A stretch of 11,490 nt of DNA from Chitinophagales bacterium (GCA_015654495.1 JAATGW010000026.1:1-11490), one strand, 5' to 3'. Positions 1 to 6,564 are shown, counted from the stretch's first letter. A program made the numbers and translations. Notes: generated by a model not told the origin, from the sequence alone.

Positions 1-2181
1 GTAACAGAAACGCTTATACGTTCAATGGCAACAGACAAACAGGGTTTCAACTCTGTATATATGATGCTCGATTCGGGTGCGCGTGGTAGTAAGCAGCAGG
101 TAAAACAGCTGGCTGGTCTCCGCGGTCTGATGGCCAAACCAAGAAAGAGCGGTTCCACAGGTTCTGAAATCATTGAGAACCCGATCCTCTCCAACTTTAA
201 AGACGGCCTGAGTGTATTGGAATATTTCATCTCTACACACGGTGCGCGTAAAGGTCTTGCTGATACAGCATTGAAAACTGCTGATGCCGGTTATCTTACC
301 CGTCGTTTGGTGGACGTTTCACAGGATGTGGTAATCACTGAAGAAGATTGCGGAACTCTCCGTGGTATCGACATAGGTGCATTAAAAGATAATGAAGATA
401 TCGTAGAGCCTTTGTACGACAGGATACTTGGCCGTACATCACTGCATGATGTGTTCGATCCGATGTCGGATGAACTTATCGCGTCTGCAGGTGAACTGAT
501 CGATGAAGCAATCGCACAAAAGATTGAGAACAGTGGCCTTGAAACAGTTGATATCCGTTCGGTACTGACCTGCGAAAGCAAACGCGGTGTGTGTGTGAAA
601 TGTTATGGTCTGAACCTGGCAACAGGTGCAATGACACAGCGTGGTGATGCTGTTGGTATCATCGCTGCACAGTCCATCGGTGAACCTGGTACACAGCTAA
701 CACTTCGTACCTTCCACGTGGGTGGTGTTGCTGGTTCTGCTTCAGTTGAGTCTCACCTGAATGCTAAATTCGAAGGAACTGTACAGTTTGACGGATTGCG
801 TTCTGTAAAGGCGATCAATAATGACGGAAAAGAAGTTGAAATTGTAATCGGACGTACGGGTGAAATGAGGATTATGGATCTGAAAAATGATCGTCTCCTC
901 ATTACCAATAACGTTCCTTATGGTTCAACACTCCAGGTTAAAGAAGGTCAGAAAGTAAATAAAGGTGATATTATCTGTACATGGGATCCGTTCAACAACG
1001 TAATCCTTGCTGAAATCAGTGGTGTGGCCAAATTCGATAATGTTATCGAAGGTGTGACTTTCCGTGAAGAAGCTGATGAGCAGACAGGTCACAGGGAAAA
1101 AGTGGTTATCGATACAAAAGATAAAACCAAGATTCCTTCGCTGATTATCGCTGGTATCAATGAACAGAAATCATATAACCTTCCTGTAGGATCACATATC
1201 GTGATTGAAGAAAGCGATGAAGTGAAAGCAGGTAAAGTACTCGTAAAGATCCCGAGGGTGTTGGGTAAACTGCGTGATATTACTGGTGGTCTGCCACGTG
1301 TTACAGAATTGTTCGAAGCACGTAACCCGGGTAACCCTGCGGTGGTTTCAGAAATTGATGGGGTTATCACTTTTGGTACAATTAAAAGAGGTAACCGCGA
1401 AATCGTGGTGGAAGCGAAAGATGGTGTTGTTAAAAAATACCTTGTACCACTGACACGTCAGATCCTTGCACAGGATGGCGACTTCATCAAAGCTGGTACT
1501 CCGCTTTCAGACGGACAGATTGCACCAAGTGATATTCTCTCAATTAAAGGACCATTTGCTGTACAGGAATATGTGGTGAATGAAATTCAGGAGGTATACC
1601 GTTTACAGGGTGTGCGTCTGAACGATAAACATATCGAGACTATCGTAAGGCAGATGATGAAGAAAGTCGAAATCGTGGATCCGGGCGATACCCGTTTCCT
1701 TGAAGAAGATCTTGAAGACCGTTTTGATTTCAATCAGGAGAACGACTGGATTTACGATAAGAAAGTGGTTACCGAACCTGGCGAATCAGCAAAACTGAAA
1801 GCTGGTCAGATTGTTAGTTTGCGCGAAGTGAGGGAAGAAAATTCTATCCTGCGGCGTTCTGACAAGAAGCTGGTGGAATTCAGGGATGCAAATCCTGCAA
1901 CTTCAAGACCGGTATTGCTCGGTATCACCAAGGCTTCACTGGGTACGCAAAGCTGGATTTCAGCAGCGTCCTTCCAGGAAACAACCAAGGTATTGTCTTC
2001 AGCAGCCATTCAGGGTAAATGCGATGAAATGCTGGGTCTTAAAGAGAACGTAATCACGGGTCATCATATCCCGGCCGGTACCGGTTTGAGGGAATTTGAA
2101 AACATGATCGTGGGCAGCAAGGAAGAATATGAACTGCTGCAAACTACACGTGAAGTGATGAGTTTCGATGAAGAAGAATAA
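1..2181 (+). CDS. rpoC: DNA-directed RNA polymerase subunit beta' (3' part, cut at left edge)
   Basis: This is the C-terminal part of the RNA polymerase beta' subunit, which forms the active-centre cleft. The frame is open from base 1, so the ATG at 25 is internal. Visible landmarks include the block around YMMLDSGARGS and the second zinc site, with cysteines at codons 349, 571, 592 and 601 (a lone Cys in EEDCGT, then C-x6-C-x2-C). The bridge helix/trigger loop stretch AAQSIGEPGTQ...RTFHVGG follows, with the catalytic-loop His at 715-717. The position equivalent to E. coli Met932 is Leu (703-705), which I believe is common in Bacteroidota. A beta-rich insertion in the trigger loop (about 765-1260), matching the SI3 insertion of E. 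coli in position and partial sequence, precedes RDITGGLPRVTELFEARNP. The C-terminal clamp segment is well conserved (LLGITKASLGTQSWISAASF). Compared with E. coli there is extra sequence at about 1690-1900. It ends in TAA followed by a strong terminator, as expected for the last gene of an rpoBC operon. Confidence 0.99.
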   Translation, partial: VTETLIRSMATDKQGFNSVYMMLDSGARGSKQQVKQLAGLRGLMAKPRKSGSTGSEIIENPILSNFKDGLSVLEYFISTHGARKGLADTALKTADAGYLTRRLVDVSQDVVITEEDCGTLRGIDIGALKDNEDIVEPLYDRILGRTSLHDVFDPMSDELIASAGELIDEAIAQKIENSGLETVDIRSVLTCESKRGVCVKCYGLNLATGAMTQRGDAVGIIAAQSIGEPGTQLTLRTFHVGGVAGSASVESHLNAKFEGTVQFDGLRSVKAINNDGKEVEIVIGRTGEMRIMDLKNDRLLITNNVPYGSTLQVKEGQKVNKGDIICTWDPFNNVILAEISGVAKFDNVIEGVTFREEADEQTGHREKVVIDTKDKTKIPSLIIAGINEQKSYNLPVGSHIVIEESDEVKAGKVLVKIPRVLGKLRDITGGLPRVTELFEARNPGNPAVVSEIDGVITFGTIKRGNREIVVEAKDGVVKKYLVPLTRQILAQDGDFIKAGTPLSDGQIAPSDILSIKGPFAVQEYVVNEIQEVYRLQGVRLNDKHIETIVRQMMKKVEIVDPGDTRFLEEDLEDRFDFNQENDWIYDKKVVTEPGESAKLKAGQIVSLREVREENSILRRSDKKLVEFRDANPATSRPVLLGITKASLGTQSWISAASFQETTKVLSSAAIQGKCDEMLGLKENVITGHHIPAGTGLREFENMIVGSKEEYELLQTTREVMSFDEEE

Positions 2182-2194
2182 TTAAAATTGAAAT

Positions 2195-2228
2195 AAAGAG
2201 AGCAGAACAGTGATTCTGCTCTCTTTTT
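2195..2228 (+). terminator. Rho-independent terminator of rpoC
   Basis: A perfect 13-bp stem (2195-2207 with 2214-2226), a 6-nt loop CAGTGA, and a run of T at 2224-2228. It starts 13 nt after the rpoC stop codon. It separates the rpoC operon from the OmpH-like gene downstream. The A-rich start of the stem could let it also act weakly on the other strand, but no minus-strand gene approaches it. Confidence 0.93.
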
Positions 2229-2307
2229 ATTTAAAAAAGGGGCTGTTAACGGATTACTAAAATCCCAGCCTGTACAATGAATCGGTCTATATTGCAAAAA
2301 ATCATCC

Positions 2308-2925
2308 ATGAGGCAAATTTTACTTCCCCTGAATATTGTTCTGGTAATTGCTGTCGGGGTTTTATTCTACCTGCATTTCAGTAACGGCAAAACGAAAACG
2401 GTTGCAGGGGTTCCTCTTGCTTCAGGTAAAGATTCCGGAACTTTCGCAAAGCCGCTGAAGATTGCTTATGTTGACCTGGATACAATTCAGGAAAACTATG
2501 AGTATTATAAAGAGAAAATGAATGAGTTTGAAAAGAAAAAGGAACGTGCAGACCGGGATCTCAACAGTGCATTTCAGAAAATAGAAAATGAAAGAATCAC
2601 ATTTGTTCAGAAGGGTAATGCTATCACACAGATAGAAGCCGAAAATTTCCAGCGTGAGTATACAAGAAAAATGGAAAACCTGGAAAACCAGAAACGTTCA
2701 ATGGAAAATTCCATTCAGCAGGAAGGAGTAAAAACGATGGAGGAGCTTAAAAAGAAAATCAACGATTTTCTGACTATCTATAATTCAACAAGGGATTATT
2801 CCTATATATTTTCCTATAGCAGTACTATCAGTATGTTGTTTTATAAAGACACGACCTATAATATCACAAAGGAAGTTGTGGCCGGTTTAAACGAGGAATA
2901 CAATAAAACAAAGCCAAAAAAGTAA
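2308..2925 (+). CDS. OmpH/Skp-family periplasmic chaperone-like protein, membrane-anchored
   Basis: A 205-residue protein of the OmpH (Skp-like) family, periplasmic proteins that bind unfolded outer-membrane proteins. Residues 5-24 form a hydrophobic segment with no clear signal peptidase site, so it is probably an N-terminal anchor with the rest in the periplasm. A low-complexity linker runs to about residue 48, followed by the typical first strand KIAYVDLDTIQENYEYYKEK (50-70). A long charged coiled coil (about 63-155, rich in E, K, Q and N) follows. The C-terminal part (SYIFSYSSTISMLFYKDTTYNITKEVVAGLNEEY region, 165-198) matches the end of the OmpH fold. It has its own downstream terminator, so it is probably monocistronic. 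I see no obvious ribosome binding site, which is usual in Bacteroidota. The family call is firm; the client proteins are not known from the sequence. Confidence 0.88.
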   Translation: MRQILLPLNIVLVIAVGVLFYLHFSNGKTKTVAGVPLASGKDSGTFAKPLKIAYVDLDTIQENYEYYKEKMNEFEKKKERADRDLNSAFQKIENERITFVQKGNAITQIEAENFQREYTRKMENLENQKRSMENSIQQEGVKTMEELKKKINDFLTIYNSTRDYSYIFSYSSTISMLFYKDTTYNITKEVVAGLNEEYNKTKPKK

Positions 2926-2951
2926 TCTGAACAATGAATTTCATAAATTGG

Positions 2952-2981
2952 AATCCCGAGAAATTTTCCGGGATTTTTTTT
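2952..2981 (+). terminator. Rho-independent terminator of the OmpH-like gene
   Basis: A 7-bp stem AATCCCG / CGGGATT (2952-2958 with 2969-2975), a 10-nt loop, and an 8-T tract at 2974-2981 overlapping the 3' arm. It lies 26 nt downstream of the OmpH-like stop codon and 32 nt before the permease start. Confidence 0.85.
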
Positions 2982-3013
2982 AGTTAATTCAGGTTTGGAA
3001 ACCTTCCCATACT

Positions 3014-4444
3014 ATGCAGGAAAGCAATCAATTTAAACCAACACTCGGGCTGCTGGATGCAACAATGATTGTTGCCGGCTCCATGATCGGGTCGGGTATT
3101 TTTATAGTCAGCGCTGATATTACCAGAAATGTCGGTAGTGCGGGCTGGCTCATCTTCGTCTGGCTTATTACGGGTTTTATGACCATTACCGCTGCCATGA
3201 GTTATGGTGAGCTCAGCGGCATGTACCCGAAAGCCGGCGGTCAGTATGTATATCTGAAAGAATCTTATAACCCGCTGATGGGCTTTCTTTATGGCTGGAG
3301 TTTCTTCGCCGTAATACAGACCGCAACCATCGCTGCAGTAGGTGTTGCATTCGCAAGATTTTCCGCTTATATCTTTCCTGCCCTGGGAGAATCCAATATA
3401 CTGGCGGATCTGGGTTTTATAAAGATCAGTGCTGCGCAGCTTACCTGTATCCTGCTTGTGGTATTGCTAACGTATGTCAATACACGGGGAATAAAGGAAG
3501 GGAAATTAATACAAACGACTTTCACAGCATCAAAACTGATCGCCTTATTCGGATTGATGCTGTTTGGTTTTCTCCTGGTTAAGAACAGCCATTGGGCTGC
3601 CAACTGGCAGAACGCCTGGTCAGCGGCTCAGGACCTTGGCGTTGATGATGCCGGGAAATCGCCGGCAGGTTGGAAACCCATTGGGGGAGCTTTACTGATA
3701 GGTGCAATAGCATCAGCGATGACGGGCTCCGTATTCAGCAGCGATGCCTGGAATAACGTGACTTTTATTGCGGGAGAAATCAAGAACCCGAAAAGGAATA
3801 TCGGCCTTTCTCTTTTTCTCGGAACATTGATAGTAACCTTTCTCTATGTTACCACCAACCTGATGTATTTGTATGTATTGCCTTTGCAGGGAATCGCATA
3901 TCCTCAGGCCGACAGGCTTGCAATATCTGCTGCGATTGAAATATTCGGATCCAGTGGTACAATTATTATCGCCGTGTTAATAATGATCTCCACTTTCGGG
4001 TGCATCAACGGACTTGTGCTGGCAGGTGCGAGGGTGTATTATACAATGGCGAAGGATGGACTTTTCTTTAAAAAAGCAGGTACCCTGAACCAGAATGCAG
4101 TTCCTCAATGGGCACTCTGGGCACAGTGCCTTGTCGCCTGTTTACTTACCCTGAGTGGCGAATATGGAAACCTGCTTGATATGATCAGTTTTGTGGTGGT
4201 GATATTTTATGTGCTGACAATCGCCGGCATTTTTATTCTGCGGAAAAAGAAACCTGAACTGGAGCGGCCATATAAAGCATTTGGATATCCTGTATTGCCG
4301 GCTTTATATATCCTGATGGGAACGGCTTTCTGTATTTTATTACTGATTTTCAAAACCAAATATGCCGCCTGGGGCCTCGTAATCACGCTGATCGGAATTC
4401 CATTGTATTATCTTGCAGGTGGAAAATCTAAATCTGCGAATTAA
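3014..4444 (+). CDS. APC-superfamily amino acid permease
   Basis: A 476-residue polytopic inner-membrane transporter of the amino acid/polyamine/organocation (APC) superfamily, with about 12 hydrophobic helices. The TM1 substrate-binding signature GSMIGSGIF is at residues 22-30. SYGELSGMYPKAGGQYVYL (63-81) is the conserved TM2-TM3 region of LAT/SteT-like exchangers. The TM6 motif FSSDAWNNVTFIAGEIKNPK is at 241-260, and RPYKAFGYP (418-426) is the conserved late cytoplasmic loop. Length is normal for the family. It likely moves amino acids by antiport or proton symport; the substrate cannot be read from the sequence. The ATG at 3014 is the first plausible start after the upstream terminator. 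The stop lies 3 nt before the heptose kinase ATG, so the two are almost certainly co-transcribed, although no functional link is obvious. Confidence 0.93.
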   Translation: MQESNQFKPTLGLLDATMIVAGSMIGSGIFIVSADITRNVGSAGWLIFVWLITGFMTITAAMSYGELSGMYPKAGGQYVYLKESYNPLMGFLYGWSFFAVIQTATIAAVGVAFARFSAYIFPALGESNILADLGFIKISAAQLTCILLVVLLTYVNTRGIKEGKLIQTTFTASKLIALFGLMLFGFLLVKNSHWAANWQNAWSAAQDLGVDDAGKSPAGWKPIGGALLIGAIASAMTGSVFSSDAWNNVTFIAGEIKNPKRNIGLSLFLGTLIVTFLYVTTNLMYLYVLPLQGIAYPQADRLAISAAIEIFGSSGTIIIAVLIMISTFGCINGLVLAGARVYYTMAKDGLFFKKAGTLNQNAVPQWALWAQCLVACLLTLSGEYGNLLDMISFVVVIFYVLTIAGIFILRKKKPELERPYKAFGYPVLPALYILMGTAFCILLLIFKTKYAAWGLVITLIGIPLYYLAGGKSKSAN

Positions 4445-4447
4445 CTC

Positions 4448-5446
4448 ATGACAGCTGTCGATTTTGAAAAATTGTTCCGCGAATTTGAAGAGATCAAAGT
4501 AGGGGTGGTAGGTGATGTGATGCTGGATACCTACTATTGGGGAAAGGTAGAAAGAATATCTCCTGAAGCACCTGTACCTGTTGTATCTCTTGATCATAAA
4601 GATTATCGCATCGGCGGGGCGGGCAATGTGGCTTTGAACCTCGCATCGCTTGGTGCTGTAACTTCAGTAATATCGGTTACCGGTGAAGATGATGAGGCTG
4701 TTTTACTGAAGAAAATGTTTGCTGAAAATAAAATCAGTATCGAATTTCTCCTGAGCAGCAAAAAAAGGGTAACCACCAGTAAAACAAGGATAATCAGTCG
4801 CAATCAACAAATGATGCGACTGGATAATGAAATAACGCGTGATCTGGAATATGAAGATGAGAATCGCCTCATTCTCGCTGTTCAGAATTATATCGCACAG
4901 GAATCACCTCAGGTCATAATCCTGGAAGATTACAATAAAAGAATACTTACCGAACTGGTTATTCAGAAAATCATTTCGCTTTGCAGAGTAAAAAATATCA
5001 TTACCAGTGTTGACCCTAAAAGAAAGAATTTTTTCAATTATAAGGGGGTCGATATCTTCAAACCCAATCTAAAAGAAGTAAGGGAAGGTCTTAACCTGAT
5101 AGATGATAAAGTAGATGAAGGTTCCCTGAAGAAAATTCATGGCTTGTTGCACGACAAACTTGAACATCGCATTTCATTTATCACACTATCAGAGAAAGGT
5201 GTTTTTTATCAATCAGGAACTGAAGCAGGTATAATTCCCTCCCATATCAGATCAATTGCAGATGTAAGTGGTGCCGGAGATACTGTTATTGCCGTTGCCT
5301 CAGTTGTTTATGCAGCAACAAAAGATAAAAAGCTGATGGCAGAAATGGCCAATATCGCAGGAGGACTGGTTTGTGAAGAGGTTGGCACAGCTGCTATAGA
5401 TAAAGTGAAGTTGCTGAAGGAATGCCAGCAACTCATACACGTTTAA
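4448..5446 (+). CDS. rfaE1: D-glycero-beta-D-manno-heptose-7-phosphate kinase (kinase-only RfaE/HldE type)
   Basis: A 332-residue PfkB/ribokinase-family sugar kinase. It closely follows the N-terminal kinase half of E. coli HldE: VGDVMLDTYYWGKVERISPE (21-40), APVPVV, the glycine-rich IGGAGNVALNLASLGA (55-70), ISRNQQMMRLDNE (116-128) and DPKRKNF (189-195). The PfkB signature DVSGAGDTV (272-280) contains the expected catalytic base Asp278. Known role of the family: phosphorylation of heptose 7-phosphate to the 1,7-bisphosphate on the way to ADP-heptose for LPS core or other surface sugars. The C-terminal nucleotidyltransferase half of HldE is absent, so that step needs a separate protein elsewhere. 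The gene starts 3 nt after the permease stop. Its stop codon (5444-5446) lies inside the first 7-bp repeat array, so the last residues may have been altered by that repeat. Other PfkB carbohydrate kinases are less likely given the motif match. Confidence 0.9.
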   Translation: MTAVDFEKLFREFEEIKVGVVGDVMLDTYYWGKVERISPEAPVPVVSLDHKDYRIGGAGNVALNLASLGAVTSVISVTGEDDEAVLLKKMFAENKISIEFLLSSKKRVTTSKTRIISRNQQMMRLDNEITRDLEYEDENRLILAVQNYIAQESPQVIILEDYNKRILTELVIQKIISLCRVKNIITSVDPKRKNFFNYKGVDIFKPNLKEVREGLNLIDDKVDEGSLKKIHGLLHDKLEHRISFITLSEKGVFYQSGTEAGIIPSHIRSIADVSGAGDTVIAVASVVYAATKDKKLMAEMANIAGGLVCEEVGTAAIDKVKLLKECQQLIHV

Positions 5447-5459
5447 CGTTTAACATAAA
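5439..5459. repeat. 7-bp repeat array 1 (3 units)
   Basis: Three consecutive heptamers: ACGTTTA, ACGTTTA, ACATAAA. The first unit and the beginning of the second contain the TAA stop codon of the heptose kinase gene (5444-5446). The array passes directly into the A-rich leader of the first hairpin. Confidence 0.85.
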
Positions 5460-5483
5460 AGAAGAACCGGCCCTGGGGCCGGT
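5455..5483 (-). terminator. Intrinsic terminator of repeat copy 1 (minus strand)
   Basis: A GC-rich stem ACCGGCC / GGCCGGT (5466-5472 with 5477-5483) with loop CTGG. Read on the minus strand, the stem is followed by TTCTTCTTTTA, a T-rich tail; on the plus strand it is followed by CATTAATCC, which has no T tract. The element is therefore oriented to stop minus-strand transcripts, either from the repeat itself or read-through from the DUF4230 operon. It may still slow transcription leaving the heptose kinase gene. Confidence 0.7.
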
Positions 5484-5585
5484 CATTAATCCTAAAACCA
5501 TCCGTGTTAATATTGTGAGCTGTTCGCTTCGTGTGTGGGTGTCAGTTGCCTTCGTTTTCCTCCGGTTCGTATTTCTACGTTGATA
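5457..5585 (-). ncRNA. Putative small RNA, copy 1 of the tandem repeat
   Basis: Predicted minus-strand transcript of about 128 nt, from just downstream of the TATTTTTA box (complement of 5589-5596) to the T-rich tail of the 5466-5483 hairpin. The 3' part (complement of 5457-5529) is nearly identical to copy 2, while the 5' part (complement of about 5530-5585) differs strongly. The short reading frame starting at ATG in the conserved part runs through the hairpin, and its two differences from copy 2 both change amino acids, so I do not think it is coding. I do not recognise a known RNA family. Start and end are inferred, not measured. Confidence 0.45.
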
Positions 5586-5588
5586 TAG

Positions 5589-5619
5589 TAAAAATAATGT
5601 GGATATTACTGTGCTGCAA
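5589..5619 (-). promoter_or_regulatory. Putative Bacteroidota-type promoter of repeat copy 1
   Basis: Minus strand: TTG (complement of 5617-5619, within TTTG), 20-nt spacer, then TATTTTTA (complement of 5589-5596). The known Bacteroidota primary sigma consensus is TTTG, about 19-21 nt, then TAnnTTTG. The -7 box here matches 7 of 8 positions. The same boxes with the same spacing occur in copy 2 although the spacer sequences differ, which strengthens the case. Confidence 0.5.
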
Positions 5620-5665
5620 ATCAGCAGCCGAGAGAAAAGGATGGTTGGTCGAAATGGATGGATTC

Positions 5666-5700
5666 ACGTTTAATGTTGAACGTTTAACGTTGAACGTAAA
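5666..5700. repeat. 7-bp repeat array 2 (5 units)
   Basis: Five consecutive heptamers: ACGTTTA, ATGTTGA, ACGTTTA, ACGTTGA, ACGTAAA. This is the cleanest array. It separates the two body copies and ends in the same A-rich junction (AAAAGAAGAACC) as array 1. Confidence 0.92.
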
Positions 5701-5724
5701 AGAAGAACCGGCCCTGGAGCCGGT
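5696..5724 (-). terminator. Intrinsic terminator of repeat copy 2 (minus strand)
   Basis: Stem ACCGGC / GCCGGT (5707-5712 with 5719-5724) with a 6-nt loop, followed on the minus strand by TTCTTCTTTTACG. It is one base pair shorter than the copy 1 stem because of one G-to-A difference, but the hairpin and the T-rich tail are retained. Confidence 0.65.
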
Positions 5725-5829
5725 AATTAATCCTAAAACCATCCGTGTTAATATAGTGAGCTGTTTGCTTTCTTGTGTTAGTACCTGTTTTTTTCTCTTT
5801 TCCTTCGCCTCGTATTCTTACGTTTGATG
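5698..5829 (-). ncRNA. Putative small RNA, copy 2 of the tandem repeat
   Basis: Predicted minus-strand transcript of about 130 nt, from just downstream of the TACTTTTA box (complement of 5833-5840) to the T-rich tail of the 5707-5724 hairpin. The distance from promoter box to hairpin is 109 nt, against 106 nt in copy 1. The 3' 73 nt are almost the same as copy 1; the 5' half is A-rich on the transcript strand and has diverged. It lies about 80 nt downstream of the DUF4230 gene stop in the same orientation, so read-through from that operon is an alternative source of the RNA. Confidence 0.45.
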
Positions 5830-5832
5830 AAG

Positions 5833-5863
5833 TAAAAGTAACAGGGATTTTACGATACTGCAA
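5833..5863 (-). promoter_or_regulatory. Putative Bacteroidota-type promoter of repeat copy 2
   Basis: Minus strand: TTG (complement of 5861-5863), 20-nt spacer, then TACTTTTA (complement of 5833-5840), a 7 of 8 match to TAnnTTTG. Just upstream on the minus strand, the 30-nt block at 5873-5902 is shared with copy 1 (5629-5658) and could be a regulatory site. Confidence 0.5.
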
Positions 5864-5910
5864 GTCAGCGGGCGAGAGAAAAGCATGGTTGGTCGAAATA
5901 GATAAGAACC

Positions 5911-5945
5911 ACGTTAAAGGTTCAACGTTTAGCGTTTAACGTAAT
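5911..5945. repeat. 7-bp repeat array 3 (5 degenerate units)
   Basis: Five heptamer-phased units: ACGTTAA, AGGTTCA, ACGTTTA, GCGTTTA, ACGTAAT. The array contains the stop codon (5922-5924) and the last codons of the minus-strand DUF4230 gene, so the C-terminal tail of that protein is encoded by repeat sequence. Confidence 0.75.
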
Positions 5946-6563
5946 AGAGACCTTTTTAAAACCGGAAGCTTGTAACATATTGGTCATCAGCATAACTGCA
6001 CGTTGATTTGCTTTTGCTGTGAGTTGTTGCTGCATTGCGCGATCACGCATTTTGTTTCTGGCCTTCACTTTTACTGCTTTTACAGCTTCATCCGACCAAT
6101 CGCCTGATTCAATAAATGTTTCAAATCCTGAAGGATTTACAATTACGTCCAGTATCTCCGCCGGCGGGATGAAAACAGCGACAGAATCTTTAAAAACCCT
6201 TATCGATGAATCCGTCATTTTTTTCAGGTCTGTACCGCAGATTACCTGACCTCTGGCAATCAGTACCAACTTGCGATATAACGGAGAAAACGGATTCAGT
6301 GGCAGGCCGGTAATTGCTTTTATAGCTACCTGGGCCGGATCTGCACTGATACTGTCTACAACAACCTCATCGTAACCAGTAACAGTTATAAGAGAAGCGA
6401 GCTCGTTGATTTCTTTAATTAAAACAGGAGTCTGGTCAATGGCTAACGGAGCTGAACCAAATAGCTGTTTCCATGAAGGGATCAGGTCCATTTTTCGAAA
6501 AAGGAAAATAATAGCAGCCAACAGTAAGGCGAGTATGATTACAGATTTAAATGACCTTAACAT
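5922..6563 (-). CDS. DUF4230 domain protein, membrane-anchored
   Basis: A 213-residue protein that I recognise as the DUF4230 family, common in Bacteroidota and also found in Firmicutes, of unknown function. Residues 7-22 are a hydrophobic N-terminal anchor with no lipobox. The conserved stretch runs from PVLIKEINELASLITVT (46-62) and YDEVVVD through LVLIARGQVICGTDL (99-113) to SVAVFIPPAEILDVIVNP (127-144). A helical tail rich in K, R, A and Q (about 157-197) and a final strand VSITL follow. It begins 1 nt after the stop of the preceding paralogous gene (TGA T ATG), which suggests translational coupling. Its stop codon lies in the third 7-bp array. Product location is inferred as periplasmic, tethered to the inner membrane. 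Confidence 0.85.
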   Translation of the reverse strand: MLRSFKSVIILALLLAAIIFLFRKMDLIPSWKQLFGSAPLAIDQTPVLIKEINELASLITVTGYDEVVVDSISADPAQVAIKAITGLPLNPFSPLYRKLVLIARGQVICGTDLKKMTDSSIRVFKDSVAVFIPPAEILDVIVNPSGFETFIESGDWSDEAVKAVKVKARNKMRDRAMQQQLTAKANQRAVMLMTNMLQASGFKKVSITLNAKR

Positions 6564-6564
6564 A

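Larger units (their letters stand above)
5439..5945. repeat. Composite tandem repeat region: three 7-bp arrays flanking two copies of a ~241-244 bp unit
   Basis: This stretch, including the 475-nt gap between two convergent genes, has the order array - body 1 - array - body 2 - array. Corresponding points are 241 bp apart near the hairpins and 244 bp apart near the promoter boxes. The best-conserved block (5457-5529 against 5698-5770) aligns without gaps with 4 mismatches in 73 nt. A second block (5629-5658 against 5873-5902) has 2 mismatches in 30 nt. The sequence between them is clearly diverged but retains alignable landmarks. No convincing protein is encoded. The duplication is therefore not recent, and its two ends appear to have been kept under constraint. 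Confidence 0.9.

Noticed and set aside
2286..2295. TATATTGC as a -7 promoter box for the OmpH-like gene.
   Set aside because: It matches TAnnTTTG poorly at the last two positions, and no TTG lies about 20 nt upstream.
2992..3003. GGTTTGGAAACC as an operator-like inverted repeat upstream of the permease.
   Set aside because: Only 5 bp pair around a 2-base centre, which is short enough to occur by chance, and no second copy is seen.
5466..5483. Plus-strand terminator for the heptose kinase gene.
   Set aside because: The hairpin is strong but has no T tract on the plus strand; the T-rich tail is on the minus strand.
5433..5501. Short minus-strand reading frame beginning MVLGL within the conserved part of each repeat copy.
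   Set aside because: It reads through the terminator hairpin into the heptamer array and the two copies differ by amino-acid-changing substitutions at both changed codons, so conservation looks structural and not protein-level.
5531..5827. A 98-codon plus-strand reading frame in the repeat region.
   Set aside because: It crosses the divergent part of copy 1, a 7-bp array and the hairpin of copy 2, has no family resemblance, and is antisense to the putative RNAs. The tandem copy does not preserve the frame.
5439..5945. CRISPR-like array because of regularly repeated short units.
   Set aside because: The repeats are contiguous 7-mers without spacers, and the large unit is a two-copy tandem duplication. 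No cas gene is present.
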